A stretch of 35,696 nucleotides of DNA from an uncultured Eubacteriales bacterium. Lineage in GTDB: Bacteria; Bacillota; Clostridia; Oscillospirales; CAG-272. The stretch lies in NCBI GenBank assembly GCA_958352145.1, contig CATWNM010000023.1:1-35696 (forward strand). Direction: 5' to 3'. The notes beneath the pieces are model-generated. The model ran no database searches, was not told where the DNA came from, and was given only the letters and a program-made list of their open reading frames with translations. Shown here piece by piece: positions 17,075 through 25,486 of this stretch (position 1 is the first letter of the stretch; each line of letters opens with the position of its first letter). The position numbers and the translations under genes were made by a program.

Positions 17075-17659
17075 CTATATCACCTCAAGTCCGCAGGTGC
17101 GGACAAACTTTTCCCGGCTGTCCGCAAGACGGGCGTCCAGCGTACAGTCTATGCGCATTCCGTCCCCCTCGGCAATCAAACCGCCAAGTTCAATTTCTTC
17201 CGAATATAAAATTTCCGCGCCGGGACAGCGCGCCGCAAGCGCTGGAACGATCTGCCGGTCCGCCGGACGGAAAAAAAGGCGCGCGGGCGTCCCGCAAAGC
17301 CGCTGTACAGCGCCATCCAGCAGCTTTTCAAGCAGCAGCGGATATTCTTTGGAGGCGGTAAAGGCCGCAAGACGCGCGCGAACTGCGTCAAAAACTTCCG
17401 CCGTCAGCGCTTCGCGGCGGATAAACAGCCGCCGCCGGAGTTCGCCGATTTCCCCGCCGCTCCGTGCGGCAAGCGCGGACGCGTTTCGGGCAATCTCCCT
17501 CTGCAGGCGGCGCTCGGATTCCCGGCGCGCCTGCGCGGCAAACGACGTGTACGCTTTTTCAGCGGCAAGATCGATTTCCCGCTTGATCGCATCCGCTTCT
17601 TTCTGCGCCGAACGCATCACAGCCTCGCTGAGGCTGCATCCCTTTTTCTCTGTCGCCAT
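17075..17659 (-). CDS. ntpE: V-type ATP synthase/ATPase subunit E (peripheral stalk)
   Basis: Peripheral-stalk subunit that links the head to subunit I. From ATG 17659 (ribosome site AGGGAG; the frame stays open further upstream, but that part is Arg-rich read-through of ntpF and is not credible) the product has 194 residues: a long N-terminal charged helix rich in Lys, Glu and Ala, then a globular end containing ELGGLIAEGDGMRIDCTLDARL, the typical E-subunit block. It starts 26 bases after ntpG and ends one base before ntpA. Confidence 0.92.
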   Translation of the reverse strand: MATEKKGCSLSEAVMRSAQKEADAIKREIDLAAEKAYTSFAAQARRESERRLQREIARNASALAARSGGEIGELRRRLFIRREALTAEVFDAVRARLAAFTASKEYPLLLEKLLDGAVQRLCGTPARLFFRPADRQIVPALAARCPGAEILYSEEIELGGLIAEGDGMRIDCTLDARLADSREKFVRTCGLEVI

Positions 17660-17685
17660 GATGCTCTCCCTTTCGTAAAAATGCG

Positions 17686-17994
17686 TCAGAGCTTGACGCC
17701 GATTGCCTCCTCGACGTAAGAAAGCAGCGTTTCGCTCACGTCGCCGCCGCCGTGACGGTCCGGAACCTCGACGATCAGCGGACTTTGCCGCACAAGCTTG
17801 ATCCGGTTGATCTCCTCTCGGCAAAGCGACATCAGCTTTCCGGTAATCAGCACAATGCCGACCTTGGGATCCTCCATCGCCTTTTCGAGCGCACGGCGCA
17901 ACGCCAGCGCATCATGCACGACTTCACCGCGCACGCCCGCCAGCCGCATACCCACCATTGTGTCCGTATTGTCGCTGATCAGATAAAACTGCAT
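17686..17994 (-). CDS. ntpG: V-type ATP synthase/ATPase subunit F
   Basis: Small central-stalk subunit (102 residues, called NtpG in Enterococcus). The start MQFYLISDNTDTMVGMRLAG and the block GIVLITGKLMSLCREEI match the family, whose members bind subunit D and regulate activity. It lies six bases after ntpK and has only a weak ribosome site (AAGG), so coupling to the upstream gene is likely. Confidence 0.92.
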   Translation of the reverse strand: MQFYLISDNTDTMVGMRLAGVRGEVVHDALALRRALEKAMEDPKVGIVLITGKLMSLCREEINRIKLVRQSPLIVEVPDRHGGGDVSETLLSYVEEAIGVKL

Positions 17995-18000
17995 AACGCC

Positions 18001-18456
18001 TTATACCTTCGCCAAAATCAAAATCGACACAAGCAATCCGTAAAGCGCGATCCCCTCTCCGAGCGCAACGAAAATCAACGCTTTGCCAAACGCCTTTGGA
18101 TCCTCACTGGTCGCGCCGATCGCCGCAGGCGCGCCCGCGGCCACCGCGATGCCGCCGCCGATGCCCGAAAGTCCAGTCACGAGCGCGGCGCCGATATACG
18201 CCATACCCGCGGCAAATCCATCATCCGACGCAGCGGCCGCAGCATCCGATACCTCCGCCGTATCCGGACCGGCGGCAGAAATACCTACAGCGCCGGCGCA
18301 GCAGAGAACGCCGACCACTAAAAACGCGCAAAACTGACGCAGCACCGCGCGCCGGGCAGACATGCCGCGGCGCACCATACACACCGCATAGACCAGCGTT
18401 GAAAGTATCGCCGCAACCGGCGCAAACAAAAGCAGAGCAAACAAAAACGTATACAT
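18001..18456 (-). CDS. ntpK: V-type ATP synthase/ATPase rotor subunit K
   Basis: The membrane rotor proteolipid, 151 residues with four membrane segments in two hairpins. The second hairpin is classical: SGIGGGIAVAAGAPAAIGA, then SEDPKAFGKALIF, then the ion-binding Glu in ALGEGIALYGL. The first hairpin has no membrane carboxylate, so each subunit carries one ion site, as in other V-type rotors of bacteria. A negatively charged Ala/Ser linker joins the two. Compared with Enterococcus NtpK the Gln that helps bind Na+ in helix 3 appears to be Gly here. Ribosome site GGAGG is nine bases before ATG. Confidence 0.93.
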   Translation of the reverse strand: MYTFLFALLLFAPVAAILSTLVYAVCMVRRGMSARRAVLRQFCAFLVVGVLCCAGAVGISAAGPDTAEVSDAAAAASDDGFAAGMAYIGAALVTGLSGIGGGIAVAAGAPAAIGATSEDPKAFGKALIFVALGEGIALYGLLVSILILAKV

Positions 18457-18477
18457 GACAGTCTTCCTCCGAAAATT

Positions 18478-20421
18478 TTACTCATGAATTCTAACCGGCT
18501 CAAACGGACGCCCGCCGCCGTCATAAAACCGGCTGAACATTTCATAATACTCCAGGCGCAGCACCTGTATGCTGACCAACAGCGCCTCCAAAACCGTGAT
18601 AAGCAGATTGCCAAGAACAACAATCAGAACATACCCGGCGCCAAAAGTCATTTCGGCCAGCGTAAACACGACCGTCATCATACCGGCATGCACGAGCACG
18701 AACGCGCCGACGCGCAAAAACGACATCGTATTGGTCACATAGGAAAGCAGCGTTTCAAAAAGTTCAAAAAAGCTTTGCGCCAAATAATTGCCCCATTCGA
18801 TCTTCTCTTTTTTTCCAAGCACCAAATTGCCGAGCGGCTGCTCTAAATAAATCAGAACCAGCGGCAGCACGATTAAACAAACAACATACGGAGCGCCAAG
18901 CACCGGGATGCCAAGGAATAGCTGACAAAAGAGTCCGACGGCCGCCGCCACGTAAAAGATCAGCCCCGGCAGACCGTTTGGGCCAAAGAGAAGATGCACA
19001 AGATCCCGCCTTCGGATGCAGGCATATATATTCAAAAGCATCGCACAGACCACAAGCACAAAGCCAATGCCCACTGCGGCGTAAATAATCAGATTGGTCG
19101 TCGCCGGTTCCATCACCTCCAGCGGCTTTTCGGAAAGACCGAAAAGCCACTGGTAAAGCGGATCGAGCACATGCTCAAAACCGAACACCGATCCGAATAC
19201 AAGCCCGAATACCGCGGAACACAGCCCGCACGGAACCAGAATCCGCCCCACACCCATCTTTTTAAAGCGCCAAAGCAGCCATCCCGCAAGCGACAAAAGC
19301 AGCCCCTGGCCAAGATCGGCAAACATGATGCCGAACAGCAGCGTATAGGTGAGGGCGACAAACGGCGTCGGATCAAAGTCCCCATAGGACGGCATGCCGT
19401 ACATCCCCACGTACATTTCAAACGGACGGGCCGCAGCATTATTTTTCAGCAAAACCGGCGGATTGTGTTCCCGTTCGGCCGCAGCGTCATCCGCCACAAC
19501 CTCCACGCCGTCCACTTCGCGCAAAGCGTGAAGCAGAGCCCGCCCGGCCTTGGCCGGCGTCCACCCGACCAGAACGAACGTCTCACCGCACACCACGGCA
19601 TATTCCCGGATCGCGCTGTATATGCTCCGCTCAAGCAGCGCCTCGTAAAGCGCGCGCATTTCTTCCTGCCGGGAATCAAAAAGCGCCGCGCGCGCGCGCC
19701 TTGCTTCTTCAATCTGAAGTTCGGCCGTCCGATTGAGGTCGAGTAGAAGCTGCATAATCTCATCTACCGAACGGCAGTCGGAAAACTTCACCGCTTCTCT
19801 TACCTCGGCGCGGGTCAAAAGGCATTCAAAATGCAGTCCGTCCAGCATGCGCTCCACAGACTCAAGCCCTTCCAACGGGAAAAAAACCGCCGCATACCCG
19901 TAAAGCGCATCCGAACTGCCCGCAAAAACGACGGCGCTTTCATTTTCCGCCCGCTTTTGGAGCTTTTTCACATTGTCCAAGGGCAGGCGTCCAAACTGCA
20001 CATCGGTAAAAGTCAATCCCGACAATTCATAAAGATCCAGACTGCTCTTCTCAAAATAGGACAACTTTTCACGAAGCGCGCTCCGGTCGCGTATCTCCTT
20101 GTCGAGCGCGCCGATTTTTTGCTCCAGAGCGGAAAGCTCCGCACAAAAGCTTTCAATCTGCGCCGCAGCCTCGTCGAGCCGCAGCGGCCGGTCAGGCGGC
20201 GCGGCGGCCGCTGCGGCTTCAGGAAAGGCCGCAGCCAGCTTTTCCATCAAAGGCGCATAAGGGTCGTTCGCCCCCATCGGCACGTAGAGAGAATCGTCCG
20301 AGAAGAACGAAGCCGCCTTTTCGGGCTGGAATACGCCGGAATCGCCGACGAGGCGAGCCACCGTATCAAAGGCCGAAATATGCCCCGCAATATTCACGAA
20401 TTTCATCGATGCAACTGCCAT
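18478..20421 (-). CDS. ntpI: V-type ATP synthase/ATPase subunit I (stator membrane subunit a)
   Basis: The large stator subunit: its N-terminal half (about 1-330) is cytosolic and coiled-coil rich, and its C-terminal half has about seven or eight membrane helices that form the ion half-channels against the K ring. At 647 residues it has normal length. Family blocks PYGDFDPTPFVALTYTLLFGIMFADLGQGLLL and LRVGAFVLVHAGM are visible, the second containing the conserved Arg that faces the rotor Glu. AAAGGAG five bases before ATG supports the start. It lies two bases after ntpC. Confidence 0.95.
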   Translation of the reverse strand: MAVASMKFVNIAGHISAFDTVARLVGDSGVFQPEKAASFFSDDSLYVPMGANDPYAPLMEKLAAAFPEAAAAAAPPDRPLRLDEAAAQIESFCAELSALEQKIGALDKEIRDRSALREKLSYFEKSSLDLYELSGLTFTDVQFGRLPLDNVKKLQKRAENESAVVFAGSSDALYGYAAVFFPLEGLESVERMLDGLHFECLLTRAEVREAVKFSDCRSVDEIMQLLLDLNRTAELQIEEARRARAALFDSRQEEMRALYEALLERSIYSAIREYAVVCGETFVLVGWTPAKAGRALLHALREVDGVEVVADDAAAEREHNPPVLLKNNAAARPFEMYVGMYGMPSYGDFDPTPFVALTYTLLFGIMFADLGQGLLLSLAGWLLWRFKKMGVGRILVPCGLCSAVFGLVFGSVFGFEHVLDPLYQWLFGLSEKPLEVMEPATTNLIIYAAVGIGFVLVVCAMLLNIYACIRRRDLVHLLFGPNGLPGLIFYVAAAVGLFCQLFLGIPVLGAPYVVCLIVLPLVLIYLEQPLGNLVLGKKEKIEWGNYLAQSFFELFETLLSYVTNTMSFLRVGAFVLVHAGMMTVVFTLAEMTFGAGYVLIVVLGNLLITVLEALLVSIQVLRLEYYEMFSRFYDGGGRPFEPVRIHE

Positions 20422-20423
20422 TT

Positions 20424-21470
20424 TTACTCCTTTGCCGAAAGCACCAGCATAGATTGAATTTCCGCCGGCGCAATGCCATAGCGGATCCCCTCTATGATCC
20501 GGATAATATTTGTAATTTCCACGGACAAAATCCTCAGGTAAGATACCATGACGATCGGCGGATACGGAGAAAACCGGATATTGTGCATCGCCATCTCAAA
20601 TAAAAACTTTTGCGTCAGATCATCGCGCAGCGCACAGCCGGAAAGCAACCGCAAAGGCTTTTCGTAGCCGCATTTCGCCGCAACCGAGAGAATTTCCTCC
20701 TCGGTTTTGCAGGCAAGCAGGCGCGAAACCGTCCGCGCGCGCATCGTACCAAACGGAAGCAGCGCTCGCCGAATATATTCGTCGTCCGCTTCAAAGTAAA
20801 CGCGGAGACGGATCAAACGGATCAGGTTCATTAGGTCGATTTCGCTGACGACGATACGCCGCAGCAACGCGCCCGCTTTGCCTCCTATTTTTTTGTCCGC
20901 AAGTTCGACAATATCGCTGTAAAATCCACGATAGAGCGCAATTTCAAACTCCATTAAAGACTGCGTGCCCGCTGCCGGCAGCTTTTTGAGTTCTCCGTAA
21001 AACACGGAGCCTCTCGCCGCCTCGACCAGTTCTCCAAAATTCGAAGCCGCAGCCAACGCATCCGTATCGATCCGTATATGCCGCCGCATATACGGCGGGA
21101 TATTCGGGGATTGCGCCGCGCCTGCAGCAGACTGAATCCGGGTCATTGCGTCGAGCAGCAGCGTGATTTCCCCCGAAAGCAAAATATAATTGACAAACGC
21201 CTCGCCAAGCGAAACCTCAAAGCGGCAAAGCGATTCCAAACTGGAAAAATGCTTCTGCCGCAGCAAAAACTCAAGCTCCGCGCGGTGGATGCGAGTTTCG
21301 TCAATCCCCGCCAAAACATCCGCATAGCCGGGATGGCCCCGCAAGTATGCGGCGACCTGGCCAACGTCTTTTTGCTCGCTCAAAGTGGTATAATCCGAGC
21401 GGGTCAGCCGCCTTGAAAACAGCGCGCGCGTTTTGGCAAGCGAGGCGTTTGAGGCAAAACGGCTCAGCAT
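20424..21470 (-). CDS. ntpC: V-type ATP synthase/ATPase subunit C
   Basis: The socket subunit (also called d in eukaryotes) that joins the central stalk to the K ring. The 348-residue, mostly helical protein begins with LSRFASNASLAKTRALFSRRLT and contains FEIALYRGFYSDI and DLMNLIRLIRLRVYF, both usual for this family. Ribosome site GGAG overlaps the end of the previous gene; the spacing is three bases. Confidence 0.92.
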   Translation of the reverse strand: MLSRFASNASLAKTRALFSRRLTRSDYTTLSEQKDVGQVAAYLRGHPGYADVLAGIDETRIHRAELEFLLRQKHFSSLESLCRFEVSLGEAFVNYILLSGEITLLLDAMTRIQSAAGAAQSPNIPPYMRRHIRIDTDALAAASNFGELVEAARGSVFYGELKKLPAAGTQSLMEFEIALYRGFYSDIVELADKKIGGKAGALLRRIVVSEIDLMNLIRLIRLRVYFEADDEYIRRALLPFGTMRARTVSRLLACKTEEEILSVAAKCGYEKPLRLLSGCALRDDLTQKFLFEMAMHNIRFSPYPPIVMVSYLRILSVEITNIIRIIEGIRYGIAPAEIQSMLVLSAKE

Positions 21471-21473
21471 CCC

Positions 21474-21791
21474 CTACTCCGCCGCCTCCGTGATCTGACG
21501 GACGACGCCGTCGATCCATGTCTGCTTCTGATCCGCGAAACGTTTTTCCATCTCCGCCGCCAGCCGCTCCACCTCTTTCTGTTTTGCAGCAATTTCAGCG
21601 ACGATTTTCTTTTCGCGCAGCGCCATATCTGCCGCCAGCCGCCTTTCCTCGTCCCGCTCCAGTTCAGCCGTCAGCTTTTCCTCTCGCGCCCGGAGCGCCG
21701 CTTCGGCCGTTTTGCGGTATTCCTTTGCCGCGGCGACGATCTTCTGCGCCTCCTGATCGTTTATGACGATCTGTTCCATCGAAATTCCCAT
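21474..21791 (-). CDS. V-type ATP synthase/ATPase subunit H/G (peripheral stalk helix)
   Basis: A 105-residue, almost wholly helical, highly charged protein (QEAQKIVAAAKEYRKTAEAALRAREEK), the size and look of the peripheral-stalk partner of subunit E. It is the first gene of the operon, preceded by GGAGG and by a near-consensus promoter. The C-terminal Trp in QTWIDGVVRQITEA is a common feature of this group. Assignment rests mostly on position and composition because such coiled-coil proteins diverge quickly. Confidence 0.85.
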   Translation of the reverse strand: MGISMEQIVINDQEAQKIVAAAKEYRKTAEAALRAREEKLTAELERDEERRLAADMALREKKIVAEIAAKQKEVERLAAEMEKRFADQKQTWIDGVVRQITEAAE

Positions 21792-21853
21792 TTCGTCCTC
21801 CGCAAAAAGATGATATTACAACCACATCAAATTTTTTATCGAATTATTTTATT

Positions 21854-21882
21854 ATAATATGCTCTTTACGCAAGATTGTCAA
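21854..21882 (-). promoter_or_regulatory. Sigma-A promoter of the V-type ATPase operon
   Basis: On the minus strand TTGACA and TATTAT are separated by 17 bases, about 60 bases before the first gene. No other strong promoter was seen within the nine-gene operon. Confidence 0.88.
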
Positions 21883-21994
21883 TAGGCCTATTTACCAAAA
21901 AACAGGCGGGTTTTCCCACTTTTTTGAAAAGCTGAGGCGACGAAAAGCGCCTTCCGCCGCACAGCATGTATATACTATGCCACGCCGGAATCAA

Positions 21995-22042
21995 AAACAT
22001 CCGTGTCTTTGAGGAACGCCGTTCCCCAAGACACGGATGTTT
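21995..22042 (-). terminator. Terminator after the DUF368 gene
   Basis: A perfect 15-base stem (AAACATCCGTGTCTT with its complement) with a further GGAAC/GTTCC pairing in the loop, followed on the minus strand by TTTTTGA (shared with the stem end). It isolates this gene from the ATPase operon. Confidence 0.88.
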
Positions 22043-22044
22043 GA

Positions 22045-22890
22045 TTACACAGACTCCAGGCTGATTTTTCTGCCAAACCAGTCAAACAAAAACGCGAGAA
22101 CAAATCCCAGCGCCAAGAGCGCCGCATCCACAAAGAACGCAGCCGGCCCCGCAAAGCGCACCGGAATAATCGGCAGCGTCGTCGCGATCACCACGCCGAT
22201 GATTAAGTGATTCATGACCGACGCATGGCGCTCAAACAGCATGGTAAACAGCTTGGACAGACCAATCAGCGCCGCCGCACCGCCAAGCGCCATGGGAAGC
22301 AGCACTGCCATGTCGAAATGCTTCGCGCCGTCCAGCATCGGCTGAAACAAACCCAAAAACAAAAGAATACTGGCGGAGCTAAGCCCCGGCAGAACAATGC
22401 TGATGCCCCATACCGCCCCGACGAAGAAAAACCAGAAAACATTGGGCGTAATGGAAAAGCCGACACCGTGTTTCAAAAACAAAAACAGCACAAAAAACAA
22501 AATGAAGCTGGAAAAAAGCGCAATATACGAACCGGCGGTTCGTTTTGTACGCCCGGCCGTGCGAAAAAGCGAGGGCAGCGTGCCCAAAATCAGCCCGGCG
22601 AACAAACAGGTAGCAAGCTCGCTATTTTTTTCCATAATACTGCTGACCGCACGCAGCAAAAGCAAAAAGCCCGCGGCCATGCCGCACAGCACCGGAATCA
22701 GAGTCCGCCAATACCGCTTCAAATTTTTTCTTGGCTGCGCAATTGTCTCCATAAACGGCTTATACAACCCAAAAACAACGCAGAGAACGCCGCCGCTCAC
22801 GCCGGGCAAAACGCCGCCGATCCCAATAATCAGCCCCTGTAAAAAACGAAGCCCGAAGCGCAGCAAAAAGCTAGGCTCATCGCGCATCAT
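22045..22890 (-). CDS. DUF368 membrane protein, undecaprenyl-phosphate translocase type
   Basis: A polytopic membrane protein of about 281 residues with eight to ten helices. The blocks GLIIGIGGVLPGVSGGVLCVVFGLYKPF and GISIVLPGLSSASILLFLGLFQPML are the two matching halves of the DUF368 family, shown in recent work (PopT) to recycle undecaprenyl phosphate across the membrane for cell-wall synthesis. The start is uncertain: ATG 22890 or 22887, or TTG 22896 with GAGAGAGG before it. A longer frame to 23124 runs through the terminator of the upstream gene and is unlikely to be translated. It stands alone between two strong terminators. Confidence 0.88.
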   Translation of the reverse strand: MMRDEPSFLLRFGLRFLQGLIIGIGGVLPGVSGGVLCVVFGLYKPFMETIAQPRKNLKRYWRTLIPVLCGMAAGFLLLLRAVSSIMEKNSELATCLFAGLILGTLPSLFRTAGRTKRTAGSYIALFSSFILFFVLFLFLKHGVGFSITPNVFWFFFVGAVWGISIVLPGLSSASILLFLGLFQPMLDGAKHFDMAVLLPMALGGAAALIGLSKLFTMLFERHASVMNHLIIGVVIATTLPIIPVRFAGPAAFFVDAALLALGFVLAFLFDWFGRKISLESV

Positions 22891-23023
22891 CCGCAAACCA
22901 TCCTCTCTCCAAACGTCAACCGCGCTTCCGCGCGCCTTACGATCATGATTGCCATTTTCCGAAAAATGAAGCGCGCCGAACACGGGCGCGCCGCCGCTGC
23001 CGTACCAAAATCCGGCCCGAATG

Positions 23024-23057
23024 GTACCGTTTTTGAACTTACGCGGCAAAACGGTAC
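23024..23057. repeat. Perfect ten-base inverted repeat before the DUF368 gene
   Basis: GTACCGTTTT and AAAACGGTAC flank a 14-base loop, between the terminator of the upstream gene and the start of the DUF368 gene. It could be an operator or an RNA hairpin; no T-run follows in either direction. Confidence 0.5.
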
Positions 23058-23079
23058 AAAAATAGCTTTTGCCGAAAAC

Positions 23080-23115
23080 GCCGGTATATCCCGCGTTCAG
23101 GCGGGATATACCGGC
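23080..23115 (-). terminator. Terminator of the hemolysin-family gene
   Basis: A perfect 15-base stem (GCCGGTATATCCCGC and its complement) with a six-base loop, six bases after the stop codon; GTTTTC follows on the minus strand. Confidence 0.85.
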
Positions 23116-23120
23116 GGCCG

Positions 23121-24464
23121 TCATACAGACGCTTTTTCCCCGTCATGTTCTGCCGTTGGTTCCGCAGTCTTCAAAACCTTCGCCGATTCGACCCGGTGAT
23201 TTTCCACAATACAGTTTTCAATGACCAGCGGCCCCGCGGTCAAAGAAAGAACCGTGCCGTCTTCCGGCACCGAGCCATAGAGACCCATTACATAGCCGCC
23301 GAAGGTATCATATTCGTCGGTCGGTAGTTCAATGGAAAGCGCGCGGTCCACGTCGTCAAGAGAAGCGCCGCCCTGAATCTCCCATGTATCTTCAGACAGT
23401 TTCACAATGTCCGGTTTTTCCTCGGGCGCGCTCTGATCATCGTCAAAATCACCAACGATCTGCGCCAAAAGATCGTTCATCGTCGCAATGCCGGTCACGC
23501 CGCCATACTCGTCAAGAACCACTGCAAAATGGTTTTTCGATTTTTTCATCTGCTTGAAAAGCACATCCGCGCGCACGCCCTCCGGCACAAAATAAGGAGG
23601 GCGCACGGCATTTTGCATAATATTCTCTCTGGTTTTATCCGCCAGCGCAAAATAATCCTTCGCGCAAAGAACCCCCTCGACGACATCCACGGATTCACTG
23701 CAAACCGGATAATAGGAATGCCGCCCCTCTATAATTGTGCGGTGCCACTCATCCGGGTCATCCTCCAGATACAGCACCTTGAGATCCGTGCGGTGCGTGG
23801 CAAGTTCGCCCACCGAAATATCGTCAAATTCGAACAGGTTATGTATGATCTCCCGTTCGTCAACGTCGATCGCGCCCTTGCGGCTGCCCTGATCCACTAA
23901 ATCTTTGATATCTTCTTCATAAACCGTTTCCTCCGCCGCGTTCGGATCAACGCCGCAGAGCCGCAGAACGCCATTGGTCGAAACCGAAAGCAGCCACACA
24001 AGCGGGCGAAAGAACGTAGCGAGCGCACTAATCACACCCGACATGGACAGCGCCATTTTTTCCGCATTCTTCATTGCAAGGCGCTTTGGAACCAATTCTC
24101 CGAACACAAGCGTTATATACGATAAAATCAAAGTCACGATGACAACCGAAATCGTATTCAGCGTATTCCGGCTAAGCGCACCGCCTTCCCGGTAAAGCGC
24201 TTCTGTAATCAGCCCTGCAAAGTTGTCGGCCGCAAAAGCGCTTCCGAAAAAGCCGGAAAGCGTAATCGCCACCTGTATGGTCGCCAAGAACTTTGCCGGA
24301 TCGTTTGTCAGCCTGGCAAGGCGCAGCGCCTTTTTGTCTCCCTGCTCTAAAAGCTGGGCAAGACGCGCGTCGTTTACTGAAATGACCGCAATCTCAGCGC
24401 AGGCAAAAAACGCATTGCACATAATTAAAGCAATTTGCAGCAAAAGCTGCCAAAAAATAGTCAA
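23121..24464 (-). CDS. Hemolysin-family (CNNM + CBS pair + CorC/HlyC) membrane protein
   Basis: A member of the widespread CNNM/CorC group, linked to Mg2+ or other divalent-ion efflux. From a TTG start at 24464 it has 447 residues: an N-terminal DUF21/CNNM domain with four membrane segments (blocks FFACAEIAVISVNDAR, LSGFFGSAFA, VFGELVPKRLA), two CBS domains (ISVGELATHRTDL onwards and FVPEGVRADVLFKQM with FAVVLDEYGGVTGIATM), and a C-terminal CorC_HlyC domain ending near VENHRVESAKVL. I prefer the TTG start because GGAGG lies seven bases before it and the product then starts directly at the first helix; an ATG at 24542 in the same frame overlaps the small gene upstream. It is probably the second gene of a two-gene transcript. 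Confidence 0.9.
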   Translation of the reverse strand: MTIFWQLLLQIALIMCNAFFACAEIAVISVNDARLAQLLEQGDKKALRLARLTNDPAKFLATIQVAITLSGFFGSAFAADNFAGLITEALYREGGALSRNTLNTISVVIVTLILSYITLVFGELVPKRLAMKNAEKMALSMSGVISALATFFRPLVWLLSVSTNGVLRLCGVDPNAAEETVYEEDIKDLVDQGSRKGAIDVDEREIIHNLFEFDDISVGELATHRTDLKVLYLEDDPDEWHRTIIEGRHSYYPVCSESVDVVEGVLCAKDYFALADKTRENIMQNAVRPPYFVPEGVRADVLFKQMKKSKNHFAVVLDEYGGVTGIATMNDLLAQIVGDFDDDQSAPEEKPDIVKLSEDTWEIQGGASLDDVDRALSIELPTDEYDTFGGYVMGLYGSVPEDGTVLSLTAGPLVIENCIVENHRVESAKVLKTAEPTAEHDGEKASV

Positions 24465-24542
24465 AACATTTCCTCCGTAATAATCTGTAAGACAAATTTT
24501 CCTACTGTATTCTTCCATATCCTCTTCGGGTTCAGAAGGCAA

Positions 24543-24665
24543 TCAGCTTTTCAGACCATAATAGCGGAGAAAAAAATCCAGCTTGGACTTGCAGTACAAA
24601 TCATACTGCGACAAGAAAAAGTTTTCCTCTCGTAAGTTGCCGTCAGCAGAGCCGCCGTCACTCAT
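24543..24665 (-). CDS. Unannotated 40-residue protein upstream of the hemolysin-family gene
   Basis: A short reading frame with every sign of expression: a perfect TTGCAA-N17-TATAAT promoter about 50 bases before it, AGGAGG nine bases before ATG, and a stop 78 bases before the TTG start of the next gene. The product begins MSDGGSADGNLREENF and ends YGLKS. It has no membrane segment or signal, one Cys, and an aromatic/basic C-terminal half (three Phe and three Tyr in the last 20 residues or so). I do not recognise a family. It may be a leader whose translation influences the downstream membrane protein, or an independent small protein. Confidence 0.65.
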   Translation of the reverse strand: MSDGGSADGNLREENFFLSQYDLYCKSKLDFFLRYYGLKS

Positions 24666-24716
24666 TAAAGCGAACCTCCTATACAAAAATTCAGCGCATG
24701 CGCGCTATTCAGATTC

Positions 24717-24745
24717 ATTATAGCACACAAAATTGTATTTTGCAA
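24717..24745 (-). promoter_or_regulatory. Sigma-A promoter of the small protein/hemolysin-family unit
   Basis: On the minus strand TTGCAA and TATAAT with a 17-base spacer. Confidence 0.85.
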
Positions 24746-24880
24746 GTCATAACGGCATATCCCTATATTTTTTTGAAATATCAAACTGTGCAGTCCGAAA
24801 GCCGCCGGAACCGGTCCACACACCCGCTCATAGAATACGAATAGTGGAGGAAATACGGCTTTATTATATAAGGAAGAAAA

Positions 24881-25447
24881 ATGCATTGCAATCCAAGACT
24901 AAGTGACGTTACAAAGACATATCTCTGCCGTTTCTATGAGATACTGGAAACGATGATCGCAGAAATGACCAACGCAGAACGTACAGACAGTCTTTCCCAC
25001 AACTTTATTGTTCAGATGATCCCGCATCACAGAGCGGCCATTGAAATGTCTCACAATATCCTGCAGTACACGACCCTGATCCCTCTGCAGAATATTGCTC
25101 TAAATATCATTGACGAACAGACGAAAAGCATTAAAAATATGCAGCAAATACTTGGGCGCTGCTCCAAGATGACAAACCCAGCGCAGGATATTTGCCTTTA
25201 TCAAAAGCGCTTTCAGCAGATCACATACACTATGTTCACCCAAATGGGGAACGCCTCTATAACCAACGACATTAACGCGGATTTTATGCGCGAAATGATT
25301 CCACATCACAGGGGCGCGATCCGCATGTCCCAAAACGTACTGCGCTATCCGATCTGTCCGGAACTTCTACCTATCCTGCAAGCGATCATCACGTCGCAGC
25401 AAAAAGGCATCTGCGAGATGGAACGGCTCCTCCGCTGCATTCAATGA
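24881..25447 (+). CDS. Tandem DUF305 protein
   Basis: A 188-residue helical protein with two DUF305 domains. Each has the signature: FIVQMIPHHRAAIEMS at about 46-61 and FMREMIPHHRGAIRMS at about 131-146, where the His pair and the Met are candidate metal ligands. DUF305 is a ferritin-like helical family often found near metal-resistance genes; its biochemical role is not settled. There is no signal peptide, unlike many exported members, so this one appears cytosolic. AAGGAAG stands before ATG. It is a single gene; a hairpin with a T-run inside the downstream repeat (25572-25615) may end its transcript. Confidence 0.88.
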   Translation: MHCNPRLSDVTKTYLCRFYEILETMIAEMTNAERTDSLSHNFIVQMIPHHRAAIEMSHNILQYTTLIPLQNIALNIIDEQTKSIKNMQQILGRCSKMTNPAQDICLYQKRFQQITYTMFTQMGNASITNDINADFMREMIPHHRGAIRMSQNVLRYPICPELLPILQAIITSQQKGICEMERLLRCIQ

Positions 25448-25486
25448 TTCAAACCAAAAGACAGGTAAAGCGATTCTTTGCTCTGC

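Noticed and set aside
22045..23124. Full-length 359-codon frame for the DUF368 gene
   Set aside because: The extra N-terminal part runs through the terminator stem of the upstream gene and shows no membrane segment or family similarity.
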